A DNA stretch of 64,000 bases from Fimbriimonadaceae bacterium (GCA_026129685.1 JAHCHO010000001.1:1-64000), one strand, 5' to 3'; shown: positions 53,027-62,243, counted from the first letter of the stretch. Notes: generated by a model not told the origin, from the sequence alone. Translations and numbers: made by a program.

Positions 53027-54076
53027 ATGGCTTGGCGTCGCGCGGACTTCCTGAACGCTTTGGCCTCGTTGCGGGTCGAGGGTCCGACGGCCCCGCCTTG
53101 TCTGGAGGGCGCGTACCGCGTCGCCCCGGCGGGAATGGTCAATCCCTATTTTGCGAACCTGGGTCTCTACCACTTCGTCGGGGACTATCCCGAGGCGATT
53201 CGCGAGTACCTGGAGGGTTTTCTCGGTTGCCTGCGCGATCATCCGGGCCGTCGCGGCGGGAGGCTCGTGATGCCCGACTTCGTCGAACCGGACTACTACG
53301 GCCGTCCGCGTGCGTTTGCGCCTCGCGACCCGGACTCGCACGACGCTTATTGCGCGACGTTTCTGCTACTGGCCGCGGAGTACGTCGAGACGACCGACAA
53401 TGCCGCTTGGCTGAGAACCTTCGCCGATCGCATCAAGGAGTATGCGGAGGCGAACCTGCTCGCCTTGCGCAAGCCAAGCGGCCTGTGCCGAGTGTTCCAA
53501 AGTCCGAACGAGAACGGGTCGGGCTACCTGATGGACAACGCGGAGAACCAAGCGGGCTTGCGCCGGTTCGCGAGAGCGCTCGACGCGATCGGCGATCCGG
53601 ACGCGGAACGTTTCCGCGAAGCTTCGGAGGCCGTGCGCATCGGGATCAACCGACTTTTCGTCGGTCAACCGGGCCATGGGCGGTGGCAGATTTCGGACTT
53701 GACCCCAAACGGGGACGGCTCGTTCTATCCCGATGCGACCTGCCAGTTGTTCCCGGCGCTGTTCGTGAACTCCCCGGACCCGACGAGCCAACTTCGCTAC
53801 GAAGACGGGCACCGTCGCCTCGGGTCCCTACCGTCGGCGGACGAGTGGTGGGACCGCCCACGGGACCCGGCCGGGTTTCCATGGGCGGTCCTCGGCTTCT
53901 ACACGGCCCTAAGGCGACCCGCCGAGCGAGCGAAAGCGGTCAGTCAACTCGACCTGATCGAGCGGCTCTTTCGCGACCCGGCCACCCGAGCGCGCGTGCC
54001 GATCCACGACCTTGGTTGGGCCTATGGGACGTACAAGCTGCTGAACGGCCTGGGTTCAAGCGATCCCCTGGCCTAA
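53027..54076 (+). CDS. Alpha/alpha-toroid glycosidase-like protein, uncharacterised
   Basis: A 349-residue soluble protein rich in aromatic and Asp residues, with helical hairpins typical of six-hairpin glycosidases (for example LYHFVGDYPEAIREYLEGFL, AYCATFLLLAAEYVETTDN). PNGDGSFYPDATCQLFPALF near 225-244 resembles an active-site loop in that class. I cannot name a family. No signal peptide. A TAAACT box ends 9 bases before the ATG; no Shine-Dalgarno sequence. It overlaps the convergent comEC stop by four bases. Confidence 0.6.
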   Translation: MAWRRADFLNALASLRVEGPTAPPCLEGAYRVAPAGMVNPYFANLGLYHFVGDYPEAIREYLEGFLGCLRDHPGRRGGRLVMPDFVEPDYYGRPRAFAPRDPDSHDAYCATFLLLAAEYVETTDNAAWLRTFADRIKEYAEANLLALRKPSGLCRVFQSPNENGSGYLMDNAENQAGLRRFARALDAIGDPDAERFREASEAVRIGINRLFVGQPGHGRWQISDLTPNGDGSFYPDATCQLFPALFVNSPDPTSQLRYEDGHRRLGSLPSADEWWDRPRDPAGFPWAVLGFYTALRRPAERAKAVSQLDLIERLFRDPATRARVPIHDLGWAYGTYKLLNGLGSSDPLA

Positions 54077-55449
54077 GGGTCGTTCGCCATTCGTACACGG
54101 GGTCGCCACACGAGCAACAACCCCGCGTAGAACGCCAGGAGCAACGCGAGCGGGGGCGGGGGCACGTAGACGGCGGCGAAGGGCAGTTCGCCGAGTCCTT
54201 CCACCAAGGCGGCGATCGCCGCCGCCAGGTTTTGGACCCCATTCGCAAAGCCCCAAGACGCCAAGGAGGGGAACAATGCGCCCAAAGCGTGGACGGCCAG
54301 GCTCAGCGGCACCAGGAGCGACACGATGGGCACGACGAGCAGATTGCACACGACCGAGATCAGCGAGACGATGCCGAAGTCGTACGCGATAAGCGGTCCC
54401 GAGACCAGGAACGCGACGGCGCTCGTCTGGACGCTCCGGACGACCCAGTTTCCCGCGCGCGTCCACGGATCGCCGGTCGGCGCGACCGCAAAGGGGGCGA
54501 AGAGGGCTAGCCCAGCGACCGTCACGAAAGACAACCGAAAACCGACGTCTCGGAACGCCCAAGGATCGAGCAAGAGGTACACGAGGCCCGACGCCCCGAG
54601 CGCGGACAGCCAGTCGGTCTGCCTCTTCACGAGGTACGCGCAATAGCCGATCGAGACCATCGTGACCGCCCGGACAATCGGGGGTCGGAACCCAGCGGCG
54701 CCGGCGTAGATCGCCAGCACCACGAAGAGTAGGACGAGTTGGACGACCCTGGGTACGGGCAGAACGCGCAACAGCCATCCGAGCATCACCGCGAACACCA
54801 CCGCGTGCAACCCGGAGGCCGAGACGACGTGAGCGGTGCCCGTTCGCGAAAGGTTCTCATCCATCCGGTGATCGAGTCGACTGCGCATGTTGAAGCAGAG
54901 AGCCTGTACAAGCGCGGCGGCACGAGGGTCCATCGTCGCGTCGGTTACGCGGCGGAAGTCCTCACGCCATCGTCGTCCCCATCGGAAGGGGGCGGGTCCC
55001 TCGGAGACTCGGCGCAATCCTCCCGGAACAGGCTCGATAACGCCGAGAACGTCCCGCCTTCCCGTCGGTCCGCCTCGCTCGACCAGCCCCCGAAGAGCGA
55101 GGGTGTCGCCATACGAGACATCGTCGCCCGCGTCCATGCGTAACAGGTACCGCCCGCCCGCGACGTCGACGACGCAACTCTCTCCCACCGTAGTGACCCA
55201 GGGCACGGTCACGACCCTTGCCCGTTGATCCAAGAAGGGAGGCACCTTCGTCGGCAGAAGTGGCCGCGGCGACCAGATCACTCCAATTACGAAACACGTC
55301 GCCACGACGGCGCGAGGGACGGACGGACGTAGGACGAGGAGAAGCGCGACGACGACAAAGCCCCACCACGGGGTCCAGACGGTCGCCAGCCCGGTCAGAA
55401 AGGCCAGGAAGGCGAGAAGGGCGGGCCGCCGCTCAATCTCCCTGATCAC
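54073..55449 (-). CDS. comEC: ComEC/Rec2-like DNA-uptake channel without the hydrolase domain
   Basis: A 458-residue integral membrane protein. It has the ComEC N-terminal hydrophobic region and OB-like soluble domain, then the competence domain with RTGTAHVVSASGLHAVVFAVMLG (about 210-232), FRPPIVRAVTMVSIGYCAYLV, and VGFRLSFVTVAGLALF. The usual C-terminal metallo-beta-lactamase-like domain is absent, so the protein is about 300 residues shorter than full ComEC, as in some other lineages. It overlaps dciA by 17 bases, forming a recF-dciA-comEC run. Confidence 0.88.
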   Translation of the reverse strand: MIREIERRPALLAFLAFLTGLATVWTPWWGFVVVALLLVLRPSVPRAVVATCFVIGVIWSPRPLLPTKVPPFLDQRARVVTVPWVTTVGESCVVDVAGGRYLLRMDAGDDVSYGDTLALRGLVERGGPTGRRDVLGVIEPVPGGLRRVSEGPAPFRWGRRWREDFRRVTDATMDPRAAALVQALCFNMRSRLDHRMDENLSRTGTAHVVSASGLHAVVFAVMLGWLLRVLPVPRVVQLVLLFVVLAIYAGAAGFRPPIVRAVTMVSIGYCAYLVKRQTDWLSALGASGLVYLLLDPWAFRDVGFRLSFVTVAGLALFAPFAVAPTGDPWTRAGNWVVRSVQTSAVAFLVSGPLIAYDFGIVSLISVVCNLLVVPIVSLLVPLSLAVHALGALFPSLASWGFANGVQNLAAAIAALVEGLGELPFAAVYVPPPPLALLLAFYAGLLLVWRPRVRMANDP

Positions 55450-55837
55450 GCAGGATCGCGAGCCTCCGTCGGGTTATCTCCTCGACCGACATCGCGCGCA
55501 GGGGCTTGTCGTCGTAGAGGGGGTCTTCCGGACCGCCGGGTTCCATCGGTGAGAAAGGCCTCATCCCGAAGCGAACGTCCTCGAAGAGGCGCTCCCCGGC
55601 GAATTCGTTGAGCCGTGCGACGATCCGATCCCGGGCCATACGGAGTTCCTGCGCCCATGCCGAGCCGGATACGGCGACCCATACGGTGCCCTTTTCGTAT
55701 CGGTCGGGGAGGGACTTGCGGGCCAGGATCGGACCGACGACGGACGGCCAGTTCTGGAGGGCTCGCTTAGCCCGCGCCGCACGCAACAACTCCGTTCGTC
55801 CGACGGCGTCCGGCATCATGTCGCCCAATCTTCTCAT
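55433..55837 (-). CDS. DciA-like (DUF721) replicative-helicase-associated protein
   Basis: A 134-residue protein of the DUF721/DciA family: LQNWPSVVGPILARKSLPDRYEKGTVWVAVSGSAWAQELRM (about 28-68) is the typical KH-like core. DciA is the ancestral loader or partner of DnaB. It starts 8 bases after recF, an arrangement known from origin-proximal regions of other bacteria. The C-terminal tail is Arg-rich. Confidence 0.85.
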   Translation of the reverse strand: MRRLGDMMPDAVGRTELLRAARAKRALQNWPSVVGPILARKSLPDRYEKGTVWVAVSGSAWAQELRMARDRIVARLNEFAGERLFEDVRFGMRPFSPMEPGGPEDPLYDDKPLRAMSVEEITRRRLAILRDQGD

Positions 55838-55845
55838 CCGTCCAC

Positions 55846-56994
55846 CTACGTTCGTTCGACAACCCCGGAGACCACGCGGAACACGCGCGCTCGATCTAGG
55901 ATTTCGTGCCCCACCGCAGAGGCCTCGGTGCAGGTTAGCACGGCCTGACCCGCTTGGTGGATCACCAGTTCCGAGAGTTGGCGTCGCCGGTCCGCATCGA
56001 GGTCGGAGAGGATATCGTCGAGCAACAGCAGGGGCGGCGAGCCGATCGCCTCGTTCGCGATGCGGCAACAGGCGAGTTTGAGGGCGAGCAGGGCGCTTCG
56101 TTGCTGGCCGAGCGACCCGAAATTCCGAGCGGAACGTCCGTTCACGAGGACTTCCACGTCGTCCCGGTGGGGCCCACTCGACGTCCCTCCTCGACGCGCG
56201 TCTTCGGACCGGGATCGGGCGAGCCGGATCCGAGCCTCGTCCGTCCCTTCGTCCTCATCGCGGTCCTCATAGCGAAGTCCCAGAACCTCCCGGGGAGCGA
56301 GCGTTCGATGAAAGCCCTCGGCGGGGATGCTCAGCGCGGTGACGTGGGCGAATCGCGCCGATCGGATTGCCCGGCCGTGTTCGGCAAGCTGCTCTTCCCA
56401 TGGTTCGAAGACGGCGTCCGGCATCGGCGTCTCGGCATGGCGACGGAGCAACGCGTTTCGCTGGTCGAGGGCACGCTTGTACAGGGTCAAGTGGCGAAGG
56501 TACGCGGGATAGATCTGGCTCAGCTCCAGGTCTAGAAACTGGCGACGGTCGGCGGGCTCGCCGCGCACCACGTCCATGTCCACGAGACTTACGCAGACGG
56601 ACGGCACGCGACCGATCAAGTCCGCCGCGCGCGGAAGCTTCAGGCCGTTGAGACTCGCGCGTTTCCTCGCACCTCGCTCCAGCCGCATCGCACAATCGGT
56701 GTCCGTCGACGATAGGGTGACCTCGACCTCGGCGATCATCGCGCCATCGCGAATGCCCTCCGCGTCTCGGGATCCCCGCAGAAGCTTGGTCGTCGAGACA
56801 AGGTACAGCGCCTCGAGCAGATTGGTCTTGCCCTGTGCGTTCGCTCCCTCGATCACGTTGAAGCCCGCGCCCAAGTCGACCACAACGTGCGCGTAGTTTC
56901 GGAAGTCGTCCAGGCGAACCCGCCTTACGCCGCCCGGGTCTTTCCCGACCGTTTTTCCCCGACCCCTCTCTGAAAGCAAAGACTCTTCTATCAA
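55846..56994 (-). CDS. recF: DNA replication/repair protein RecF
   Basis: A 382-residue SMC-like ATPase that loads RecA at gaps. VRLDDFRNYAHVVVDLGAGFNVIEGANAQGKTNLLEALYL includes Walker A (50-57), and LLLLDDILSDLDADRRRQL near 325 is signature plus Walker B. The start is uncertain: the longest option is TTG at 56994, giving about 22 residues before the conserved RVRLDDF. No ATG or GTG lies closer. dnaN is not adjacent, but dciA follows. Confidence 0.92.
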   Translation of the reverse strand: MIEESLLSERGRGKTVGKDPGGVRRVRLDDFRNYAHVVVDLGAGFNVIEGANAQGKTNLLEALYLVSTTKLLRGSRDAEGIRDGAMIAEVEVTLSSTDTDCAMRLERGARKRASLNGLKLPRAADLIGRVPSVCVSLVDMDVVRGEPADRRQFLDLELSQIYPAYLRHLTLYKRALDQRNALLRRHAETPMPDAVFEPWEEQLAEHGRAIRSARFAHVTALSIPAEGFHRTLAPREVLGLRYEDRDEDEGTDEARIRLARSRSEDARRGGTSSGPHRDDVEVLVNGRSARNFGSLGQQRSALLALKLACCRIANEAIGSPPLLLLDDILSDLDADRRRQLSELVIHQAGQAVLTCTEASAVGHEILDRARVFRVVSGVVERT

Positions 56995-57323
56995 CGCTCT
57001 TGTTATCCTTAAGGAAAGGCGAATGGTGGAAAACTCATCGACAAAGCTGAACGGATCGTGTCGGAGCAGGTTCGAATCGGGGCATTTTCGACAAGGAGGA
57101 TCCGTGGAAAACGTTGTGGGAAACGTCTCGTTCTGTTAAGGTTTGTGGCTTTGATCATTCGCCTGATTTCCCCATCCGTCGGTCCTGGCGCCTCTTCCCC
57201 ATGGTGGATCGAAGGAACGGGGAAAACAACGGGGAAGACGTGACACGGGTGCCGAACTCCTTTCAGAATAGCGTGAATCGGCCCGACCCGTTGCGCGACT
57301 CCCGCCGGGTGCCGAAGGAACCC
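56995..57323. other. AT-richer spacer with DnaA-box-like repeats, candidate origin or promoter region
   Basis: A 329-base non-coding region between divergent recF and an acyl-CoA ligase. It is visibly less GC-rich than its surroundings at the recF end. It contains several near-matches to the DnaA box (TTATCCACA or TTTTCCACA): TTATCCTTA (57003-57011), GGTGGAAAA (57025-57033), CGTGGAAAA (57103-57111), TGTGGGAAA (57115-57123) and CGGGGAAAA (57218-57226). None is a perfect match. It must at least hold the recF promoter. Confidence 0.45.
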
Positions 57324-59048
57324 ATGCCGCAAACCGCCGTCAACCTTGGGCAGGCCCTCCTACGATCTCGCGAGGCGTTCGGGGATCGAGTCGCGATCCT
57401 GAATCCGGTTGACGGCGTGTACGTCCCGATCCGGTACCGCGAGTATGTGGCAACGATCCGTCGCTACGCGGGGGTCCTGCACGGTCTGGGCCTGCAACCC
57501 GGCGATCGGATCGCGATTCAGGGGACCAATTCGCTCGAGTGGGCGGCCTTTGACTGGGCATGCCAAAGCCTGGGGCTCGTCGTCGTCCCGATTTATCCAA
57601 CTTTGCCGAGCGACCAGGCTCAGTACATCGTGCGCGATGCGGGCGCCAAGTTGGTGGTCACCGGCGACGACGAGCAACGGAAGAAGACGCTGGGGATGGA
57701 AGGCGTGGGGAGCTTGCCCCTCACCGGGCCCGACTCACTCGACGCGAAAGCGGCGGAGTCGGACATGTCCGAGCAGGAATGGCGCTCTTTGGTCGATGCC
57801 GTCTCGCCCGAGGCGCTGGCAACGATCATCTACACCAGTGGTACGACGGGGAACCCGAAGGGCGCGATGCTGACCCACCGAGCGTTCACCGAACTGGCGG
57901 TAAGCGTGCTGACGAGCCTCCCAGTGAACGAGAACGACGTGTTCTTCAGCTTCCTTCCCGTTTCGCACGTCTACGAACGTTTCGCCGGCCACTTCCTGCC
58001 CACGATCCTCGGTGCCTGCATCGGCTATGCGCAAGGCCTGCGCACTTTGGCGAACGATTTGTTGCAGGTTCGGCCCACGATCATGCTCTGTGTGCCGCGT
58101 TTCCTCGAGGCGTTCAAGGGGAGAGTACTGGACGGCGCGGCGAAGATGCCGCCGGTGCGTCGGCGCCTTTTCGAGGCGGCCTTGGCGGCGGGAGCGAAGC
58201 GGTTTCGTGGCGAGTTCTCCCCCTTTGCGGGCGTCCTCGACGCGTTGGTCGGCGGCAAGGTACGGGCGCGCACGGGGGGCCGGCTCCGCTTCTTCGTTTC
58301 CGGAGGTGCGGCGATGCCCTACCACGTCGCAGAGTTCTTCGGCGCGTTCCGGCTTCAAGTTCTGCAGGGCTACGGGCTTACCGAGACCACTGCGGCCACG
58401 AGCTTCAACCCTCCGGACGACAACCGCCCCCACACGGTTGGTATTCCGATCCAAGGGGTCGAGGTGCGCATCGCGCCGGACGGCGAGATTCTGATCCGGG
58501 GAAGCAGCCGCATGGTCGGTTACTGGAACCTCCCCGAGGAAACCCGAACCGCGATCGACGAAGACGGGTGGTTCCGCAGTGGGGATATCGGCGAGTTCGA
58601 AGGCAAACACCTCAAGATAACGGATCGGAAGAAAGACATCTTGGTTTTGGGTAACGGCAAGAACGTCGCGCCGGCGCACATCGAGGGCCTTCTAAAGGAG
58701 AGTCGCTACATCAACGAGGTCGTGCTTTTCGGGGACGGGATGGAGTACGTGTGCGGCTTGGTCGTTCCGGAGTTCGACGCGGTTCGCGCGTATCTCAAGA
58801 CGCAGGGCGTCGAGGCTAAGACGGACGGGGAGATCGCCGCTCACGAAGCGACCAAGAAACTGATCAAGGCCGAGATAGACCGGGTGAACGCAAGGCTGGC
58901 CGACTACGAGCGGGTCAAGAAGCACGCGGTGCTCGCCACGCCCTTCTCGATCGAGACGGGCGAACTGACGCCATCCCTGAAGGTGAAGAGGCGGGTCGTT
59001 AAGGAACGTCACGCCGAGACCCTGGCCGGTTTGGCGCGGTCCGGCTAG
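57324..59048 (+). CDS. Long-chain fatty acid-CoA ligase (AMP-binding family)
   Basis: A 574-residue acyl-adenylate-forming enzyme. TSGTTGNPKG (171-180) is the P-loop, GYGLTETTAATSFNP near 350 the A5 motif, GWFRSGDIGEF and DRKKDI the C-terminal hinge, and a conserved Lys is expected near TPSLKVKRR at the end. No membrane segment is visible; peripheral. ATG at 57324 is preceded by GAAGGAA. It matches the long-chain FACS subgroup rather than acetyl-CoA synthetase. Confidence 0.92.
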   Translation: MPQTAVNLGQALLRSREAFGDRVAILNPVDGVYVPIRYREYVATIRRYAGVLHGLGLQPGDRIAIQGTNSLEWAAFDWACQSLGLVVVPIYPTLPSDQAQYIVRDAGAKLVVTGDDEQRKKTLGMEGVGSLPLTGPDSLDAKAAESDMSEQEWRSLVDAVSPEALATIIYTSGTTGNPKGAMLTHRAFTELAVSVLTSLPVNENDVFFSFLPVSHVYERFAGHFLPTILGACIGYAQGLRTLANDLLQVRPTIMLCVPRFLEAFKGRVLDGAAKMPPVRRRLFEAALAAGAKRFRGEFSPFAGVLDALVGGKVRARTGGRLRFFVSGGAAMPYHVAEFFGAFRLQVLQGYGLTETTAATSFNPPDDNRPHTVGIPIQGVEVRIAPDGEILIRGSSRMVGYWNLPEETRTAIDEDGWFRSGDIGEFEGKHLKITDRKKDILVLGNGKNVAPAHIEGLLKESRYINEVVLFGDGMEYVCGLVVPEFDAVRAYLKTQGVEAKTDGEIAAHEATKKLIKAEIDRVNARLADYERVKKHAVLATPFSIETGELTPSLKVKRRVVKERHAETLAGLARSG

Positions 59049-59560
59049 GAGAGGTCGAGGCGGAAGAGGGACGACCGGATGCCACGGTTCCGAGGGTTGT
59101 CGAAGTCCTTCACGTGCCGTGCGCCCAGCTTTTCGGCGACACGACGGCTCCGGTGATGGTCGAGGGCCATGTGAACGGCCACCTCGGTGATGCCCGCCGC
59201 GCGATGGGCGTAGCCGCAGACGGCTCGCGCGGCTTCAAGGGCATAGCCGCGACCCCAGTGCGACGCGTGCAGGATATAGCCAAGGTCGCAAACCTCGACA
59301 CCGTCCAATTCTAGAGTGAAAAAGCCGACGTCGCCGATCATTTCGTCCGTTTCGTTCAGAAACACCGGGTAGCGGCCGACACCATGCGCGGCGTAGTGGT
59401 CGAGCGCCCAGCCGATCCAGCGCTCTGTTTCTTCGAGCGTATAGGCGGCGGGCCAGAACGCCATCGTCACCGGATCGGACAGAATCCGGTGCAACGCTTT
59501 GGCGTCGTTCTTCTCGTACGGGCGCGCCCAAAGGCGATCGGTGCGGAAGATCGGGTCCAT
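59045..59560 (-). CDS. GNAT family N-acetyltransferase (RimJ/RimL-like)
   Basis: A 171-residue acetyltransferase. It opens FRTDRLWARPYEKNDAKALHRIL, and YILHASHWGRGYALEAARAVCGYA (about 100-123) carries the acetyl-CoA loop (R/Q-x-x-G-x-G/A as HWGRGYA). ALDHHRSRRVAEKLGA follows. It resembles the RimJ/RimL-type group that acetylates protein N-termini or small amines. Its start lies 10 bases from that of the divergent NTPase fusion. Confidence 0.88.
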   Translation of the reverse strand: MDPIFRTDRLWARPYEKNDAKALHRILSDPVTMAFWPAAYTLEETERWIGWALDHYAAHGVGRYPVFLNETDEMIGDVGFFTLELDGVEVCDLGYILHASHWGRGYALEAARAVCGYAHRAAGITEVAVHMALDHHRSRRVAEKLGARHVKDFDNPRNRGIRSSLFRLDLS

Positions 59561-59570
59561 CGAGTCCACT

Positions 59571-61259
59571 ATGCAAGCATCTCGTACGCCGACGCAAGGA
59601 ATCTGGCGCCGCGCGGCGGTGCTGGGCAGCGTCTGGGGGGCGGCCGAGGTGATGCTCGGAAGCTTTCTCCACAACCTCCAGATTCCGCTTCGCGGTTACG
59701 TGCTGACGTTTTTGGCGGTGGCGCTTCTGGTGGCGGCGCACCGGGTGTGGCCGGTTCGCGGCCTTTTCTGGCGGGCGGGCCTGATCTGCGCGGCGATGAA
59801 GACGCTTTCGCCCAGTCCGGCGATCTTCGGACCGATGCTCGCGATCGCGATGGAAGCGGCGCTGCTGGAGGTGGGGTTCGCGGCCGGTTTGCGGCGATGG
59901 CCGGGGTATCTCGTCGGGGGAGCGCTCGCAATGGCGTGGCCCCTGGCGCAGAAGGCGCTCAACCTGCTCATCGTCTTCGGCGGAGACCTCGTCGATCTGT
60001 ATTCGGCGTTGGTGGGGTTCGCCGCGAAGAACCTGGGTCCGATCGGATTCTGGACCCCGATTCTCGCGCTTCTGTCGGTGACGACGACGGCGGGCGTCGT
60101 GGCGGCGGGATTGGGGATGCGGGTTGGCGAGGACGCGCGTCGGGAGCACGAGGTCCTTCGCCCCGTTCCCAGCCGGATTGGGCCGGGCGAACCACGACCG
60201 GAGTTCGTCTTTCCTTACTCGCGCGCCTGGCTGACGACCGTGCTCGTGGCGCTGATCGTCGTTCTCGCGGTCGTGGAAGCCGCGCCTTTGCCTTGGGCCG
60301 CAGGGGCGGTCGGCGCGTTCCTCGCCATATTGGTCGGTCGCTACGGGCGGTTCGTAAAGAGGCTGTTCTCGCGTCCGGGACTCTGGCTGACGTTTGCGGC
60401 GGTCACCGTGCTGGCCGCTTGGGCGATGGGTTCGCGCACGGGGCGATTCACCATGGAAGGCCTTCTGCACGGGGTCGAGATGCTACTCAGGGCGGTCACG
60501 GTCCTCGTGGGGTTCTCGGGCTTGTCTACCGAACTGCGCGACCCGGCTCTGGGGAAGCGCGTGCGACGGGCTTGGGCACGGGAGTTCTTGTTCGCTTGCG
60601 GACTCGCTTTTCGCGCGTTACCATTGGCGATCGAAAGGCTCCCAGCGCTGGACGCGTGGCGACACCCGCGGTTCGCTCTAGCGACGATGGTCGGGGGACT
60701 CGACGCGTTCCTCGCGGAGGCGACGCCGCGCGTGGTGGTGGTCACGGGCGAGAGGGGTTCGGGGAAGACAACCCTGTTGGCGCGTTTGGCAAAGGACAGC
60801 CGCGACAAGGGCGAGCCCTTGTCAGGCATCCTGTCGCCGGGCCGTTGGGAAGGCGGGACCCGCACGGGCTATGAGGTCGAGTCGGTGTCGACGGGAGTCC
60901 GGGAGACGCTGGCGGTCTCGGGAGCGGAGGGCGGCGTCGTGCGCCAGGGGCCGTTCGCCTTTATGGAGCGAGGGTTCGCACTCGGAAGATCGGCCCTGCG
61001 CGAGGCTTTCGAGGCGGGCGCCAAGGTGGTGATCGTGGACGAGGTCGGACCGCTCGAGCTCCGTGGCGAAGGATGGGTCGCGGAACTGGATCGGTTGCTT
61101 GGATTGGGCGGGGCGACCGTCGTCCTTGCCGTCCGCCCCTCGTTGGTCGACGAAGTCTCTCGCCGCTGGTCGTTCGCGCCGATGGGGGTCGTGGACGCTT
61201 CGGACCCGGGCGCGTACGAAGCGCTGGTACGGGTCGTCGCCGTTGCCGAATCCCGGTAA
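59571..61259 (+). CDS. Fusion of ECF-transporter-like membrane region with THEP1-type NTPase
   Basis: A 562-residue protein. Residues 15-185 have about five membrane segments and read like an ECF S-component (substrate-binding subunit). Residues about 220-380 have three or more membrane segments and a polar region (GFSGLSTELRDPALGKRVRRAW, near 314-335) that resembles the coupling region of ECF T-components. Residues 387-562 are a THEP1-type nucleoside-triphosphatase with Walker A GERGSGKT (393-400) and Walker B VVIVDEVGPLEL (486-497). No separate ECF A-component genes are near. ATG at 59571 was chosen; only 10 bases separate it from the divergent start. Confidence 0.75.
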   Translation: MQASRTPTQGIWRRAAVLGSVWGAAEVMLGSFLHNLQIPLRGYVLTFLAVALLVAAHRVWPVRGLFWRAGLICAAMKTLSPSPAIFGPMLAIAMEAALLEVGFAAGLRRWPGYLVGGALAMAWPLAQKALNLLIVFGGDLVDLYSALVGFAAKNLGPIGFWTPILALLSVTTTAGVVAAGLGMRVGEDARREHEVLRPVPSRIGPGEPRPEFVFPYSRAWLTTVLVALIVVLAVVEAAPLPWAAGAVGAFLAILVGRYGRFVKRLFSRPGLWLTFAAVTVLAAWAMGSRTGRFTMEGLLHGVEMLLRAVTVLVGFSGLSTELRDPALGKRVRRAWAREFLFACGLAFRALPLAIERLPALDAWRHPRFALATMVGGLDAFLAEATPRVVVVTGERGSGKTTLLARLAKDSRDKGEPLSGILSPGRWEGGTRTGYEVESVSTGVRETLAVSGAEGGVVRQGPFAFMERGFALGRSALREAFEAGAKVVIVDEVGPLELRGEGWVAELDRLLGLGGATVVLAVRPSLVDEVSRRWSFAPMGVVDASDPGAYEALVRVVAVAESR

Positions 61260-61265
61260 CCTCGG

Positions 61266-62204
61266 GTGGTGCGGGTACTCGTCACCGGCGGCGCCGGGTT
61301 CATTGGTTCTCACCTGGTCGATCGGTTGCTCGACGGCGGCGACCGGGTTTGCGTCTACGACGACTTCTCGACCGGCTCGCGAACGAACCTCCGGTCCGCT
61401 GCCGAACTCGAGGTGGTCGAGGGGGACATTCGCGACGAGAATCGGTTCGCGGCGACGGTGGGCGACTTCGCCCCGGAGGCGGTGATCCACCTGGCGGCGA
61501 ACGCCTCGGTGTCCCAGTCGTGCGAGGACCCTCTGCTGACCCACTCGGTGAACTCCCGGGGGACGCTCGTGGTGCTGGAATCATGCCGGCGGGCGGGCGT
61601 ACGGCGGTTGCTGTACGCGAGTTCGGCGGCGGTTTACGGTCAAGCGACCAAGCTACCCATCGCCGAGGAAGACCCGAAGACGCCGGAATCCCCTTACGCG
61701 ATCGACAAACTGGCGGGCGAGATGTATTTGCGATTCGTGGTGGACCAGACGCCAGGGTCGGCCGGGGTCGCCATGCGGTTTTTCAACGTGTACGGGCCAC
61801 GGCAACATCCGGACTCGCCCTATTCGGGCGTGATCAGCCGCTTCGCCGAACGGGTGGCGGCGGGGCGGCCGCTTCGGATCGATGGGGACGGGCACCAGAC
61901 GCGCGACTTCGTGTACGTCGGCGATCTTGTCCGCCGAATCGAGGGGTACTTGCGCGACAAGGCGTTCGGGTTTGAAGTGGCCAACCTTGGGACGGGCGTC
62001 CCGACCTCGATCCTTGATCTGGTGCGCGGTTTCGCGGTGGCCGCAGGGCGAACCCCCGAGGTCCAACACGGTCCGCCGAGGGTCGGGGACGTGAGGCACT
62101 CGTGCGCGGACGCCGGCCGCGCGATGGCTTCCGGCTGGCGAGCAGAGGTTCCGCTTGCGGAAGGACTGTCCCGTGTGCTCTCCTGGCAGAGGGCGCAGGG
62201 CTAG
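61266..62204 (+). CDS. NAD-dependent epimerase/dehydratase (UDP-glucose 4-epimerase-like)
   Basis: A 312-residue extended short-chain dehydrogenase. VTGGAGFIGSHLVD (about 6-19) is the NAD-binding loop, LAANASV and YASSAAVYG near 118-126 mark the active-site strand, and YAIDKLAGE (about 145) supplies the catalytic Tyr-x3-Lys. VAMRFFNVYGPRQHP follows. It acts on nucleotide sugars, but the sequence does not distinguish GalE from related decarboxylases. Tandem GTG codons start the gene; the second (61269) is six bases from a TAACCT box (61257-61262). Confidence 0.9.
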   Translation: MVRVLVTGGAGFIGSHLVDRLLDGGDRVCVYDDFSTGSRTNLRSAAELEVVEGDIRDENRFAATVGDFAPEAVIHLAANASVSQSCEDPLLTHSVNSRGTLVVLESCRRAGVRRLLYASSAAVYGQATKLPIAEEDPKTPESPYAIDKLAGEMYLRFVVDQTPGSAGVAMRFFNVYGPRQHPDSPYSGVISRFAERVAAGRPLRIDGDGHQTRDFVYVGDLVRRIEGYLRDKAFGFEVANLGTGVPTSILDLVRGFAVAAGRTPEVQHGPPRVGDVRHSCADAGRAMASGWRAEVPLAEGLSRVLSWQRAQG

Positions 62205-62217
62205 CCCAAGAAACGGT

Positions 62218-62243
62218 CAAGCCCGCGCACGGGCACGGGCTTG
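62218..62243. terminator. Bidirectional hairpin between convergent genes
   Basis: CAAGCCCG (62218-62225) pairs with CGGGCTTG (62236-62243). It lies 13 bases after the epimerase stop and 26 bases beyond the end of the convergent small gene, so it may serve both. No U-tract on either side. Confidence 0.5.

Noticed and set aside
57068-57084. GGTTCGAATC, a tRNA T-loop-like string
   Set aside because: The flanking bases do not form a T-stem, and no acceptor, D or anticodon arms can be found around it.
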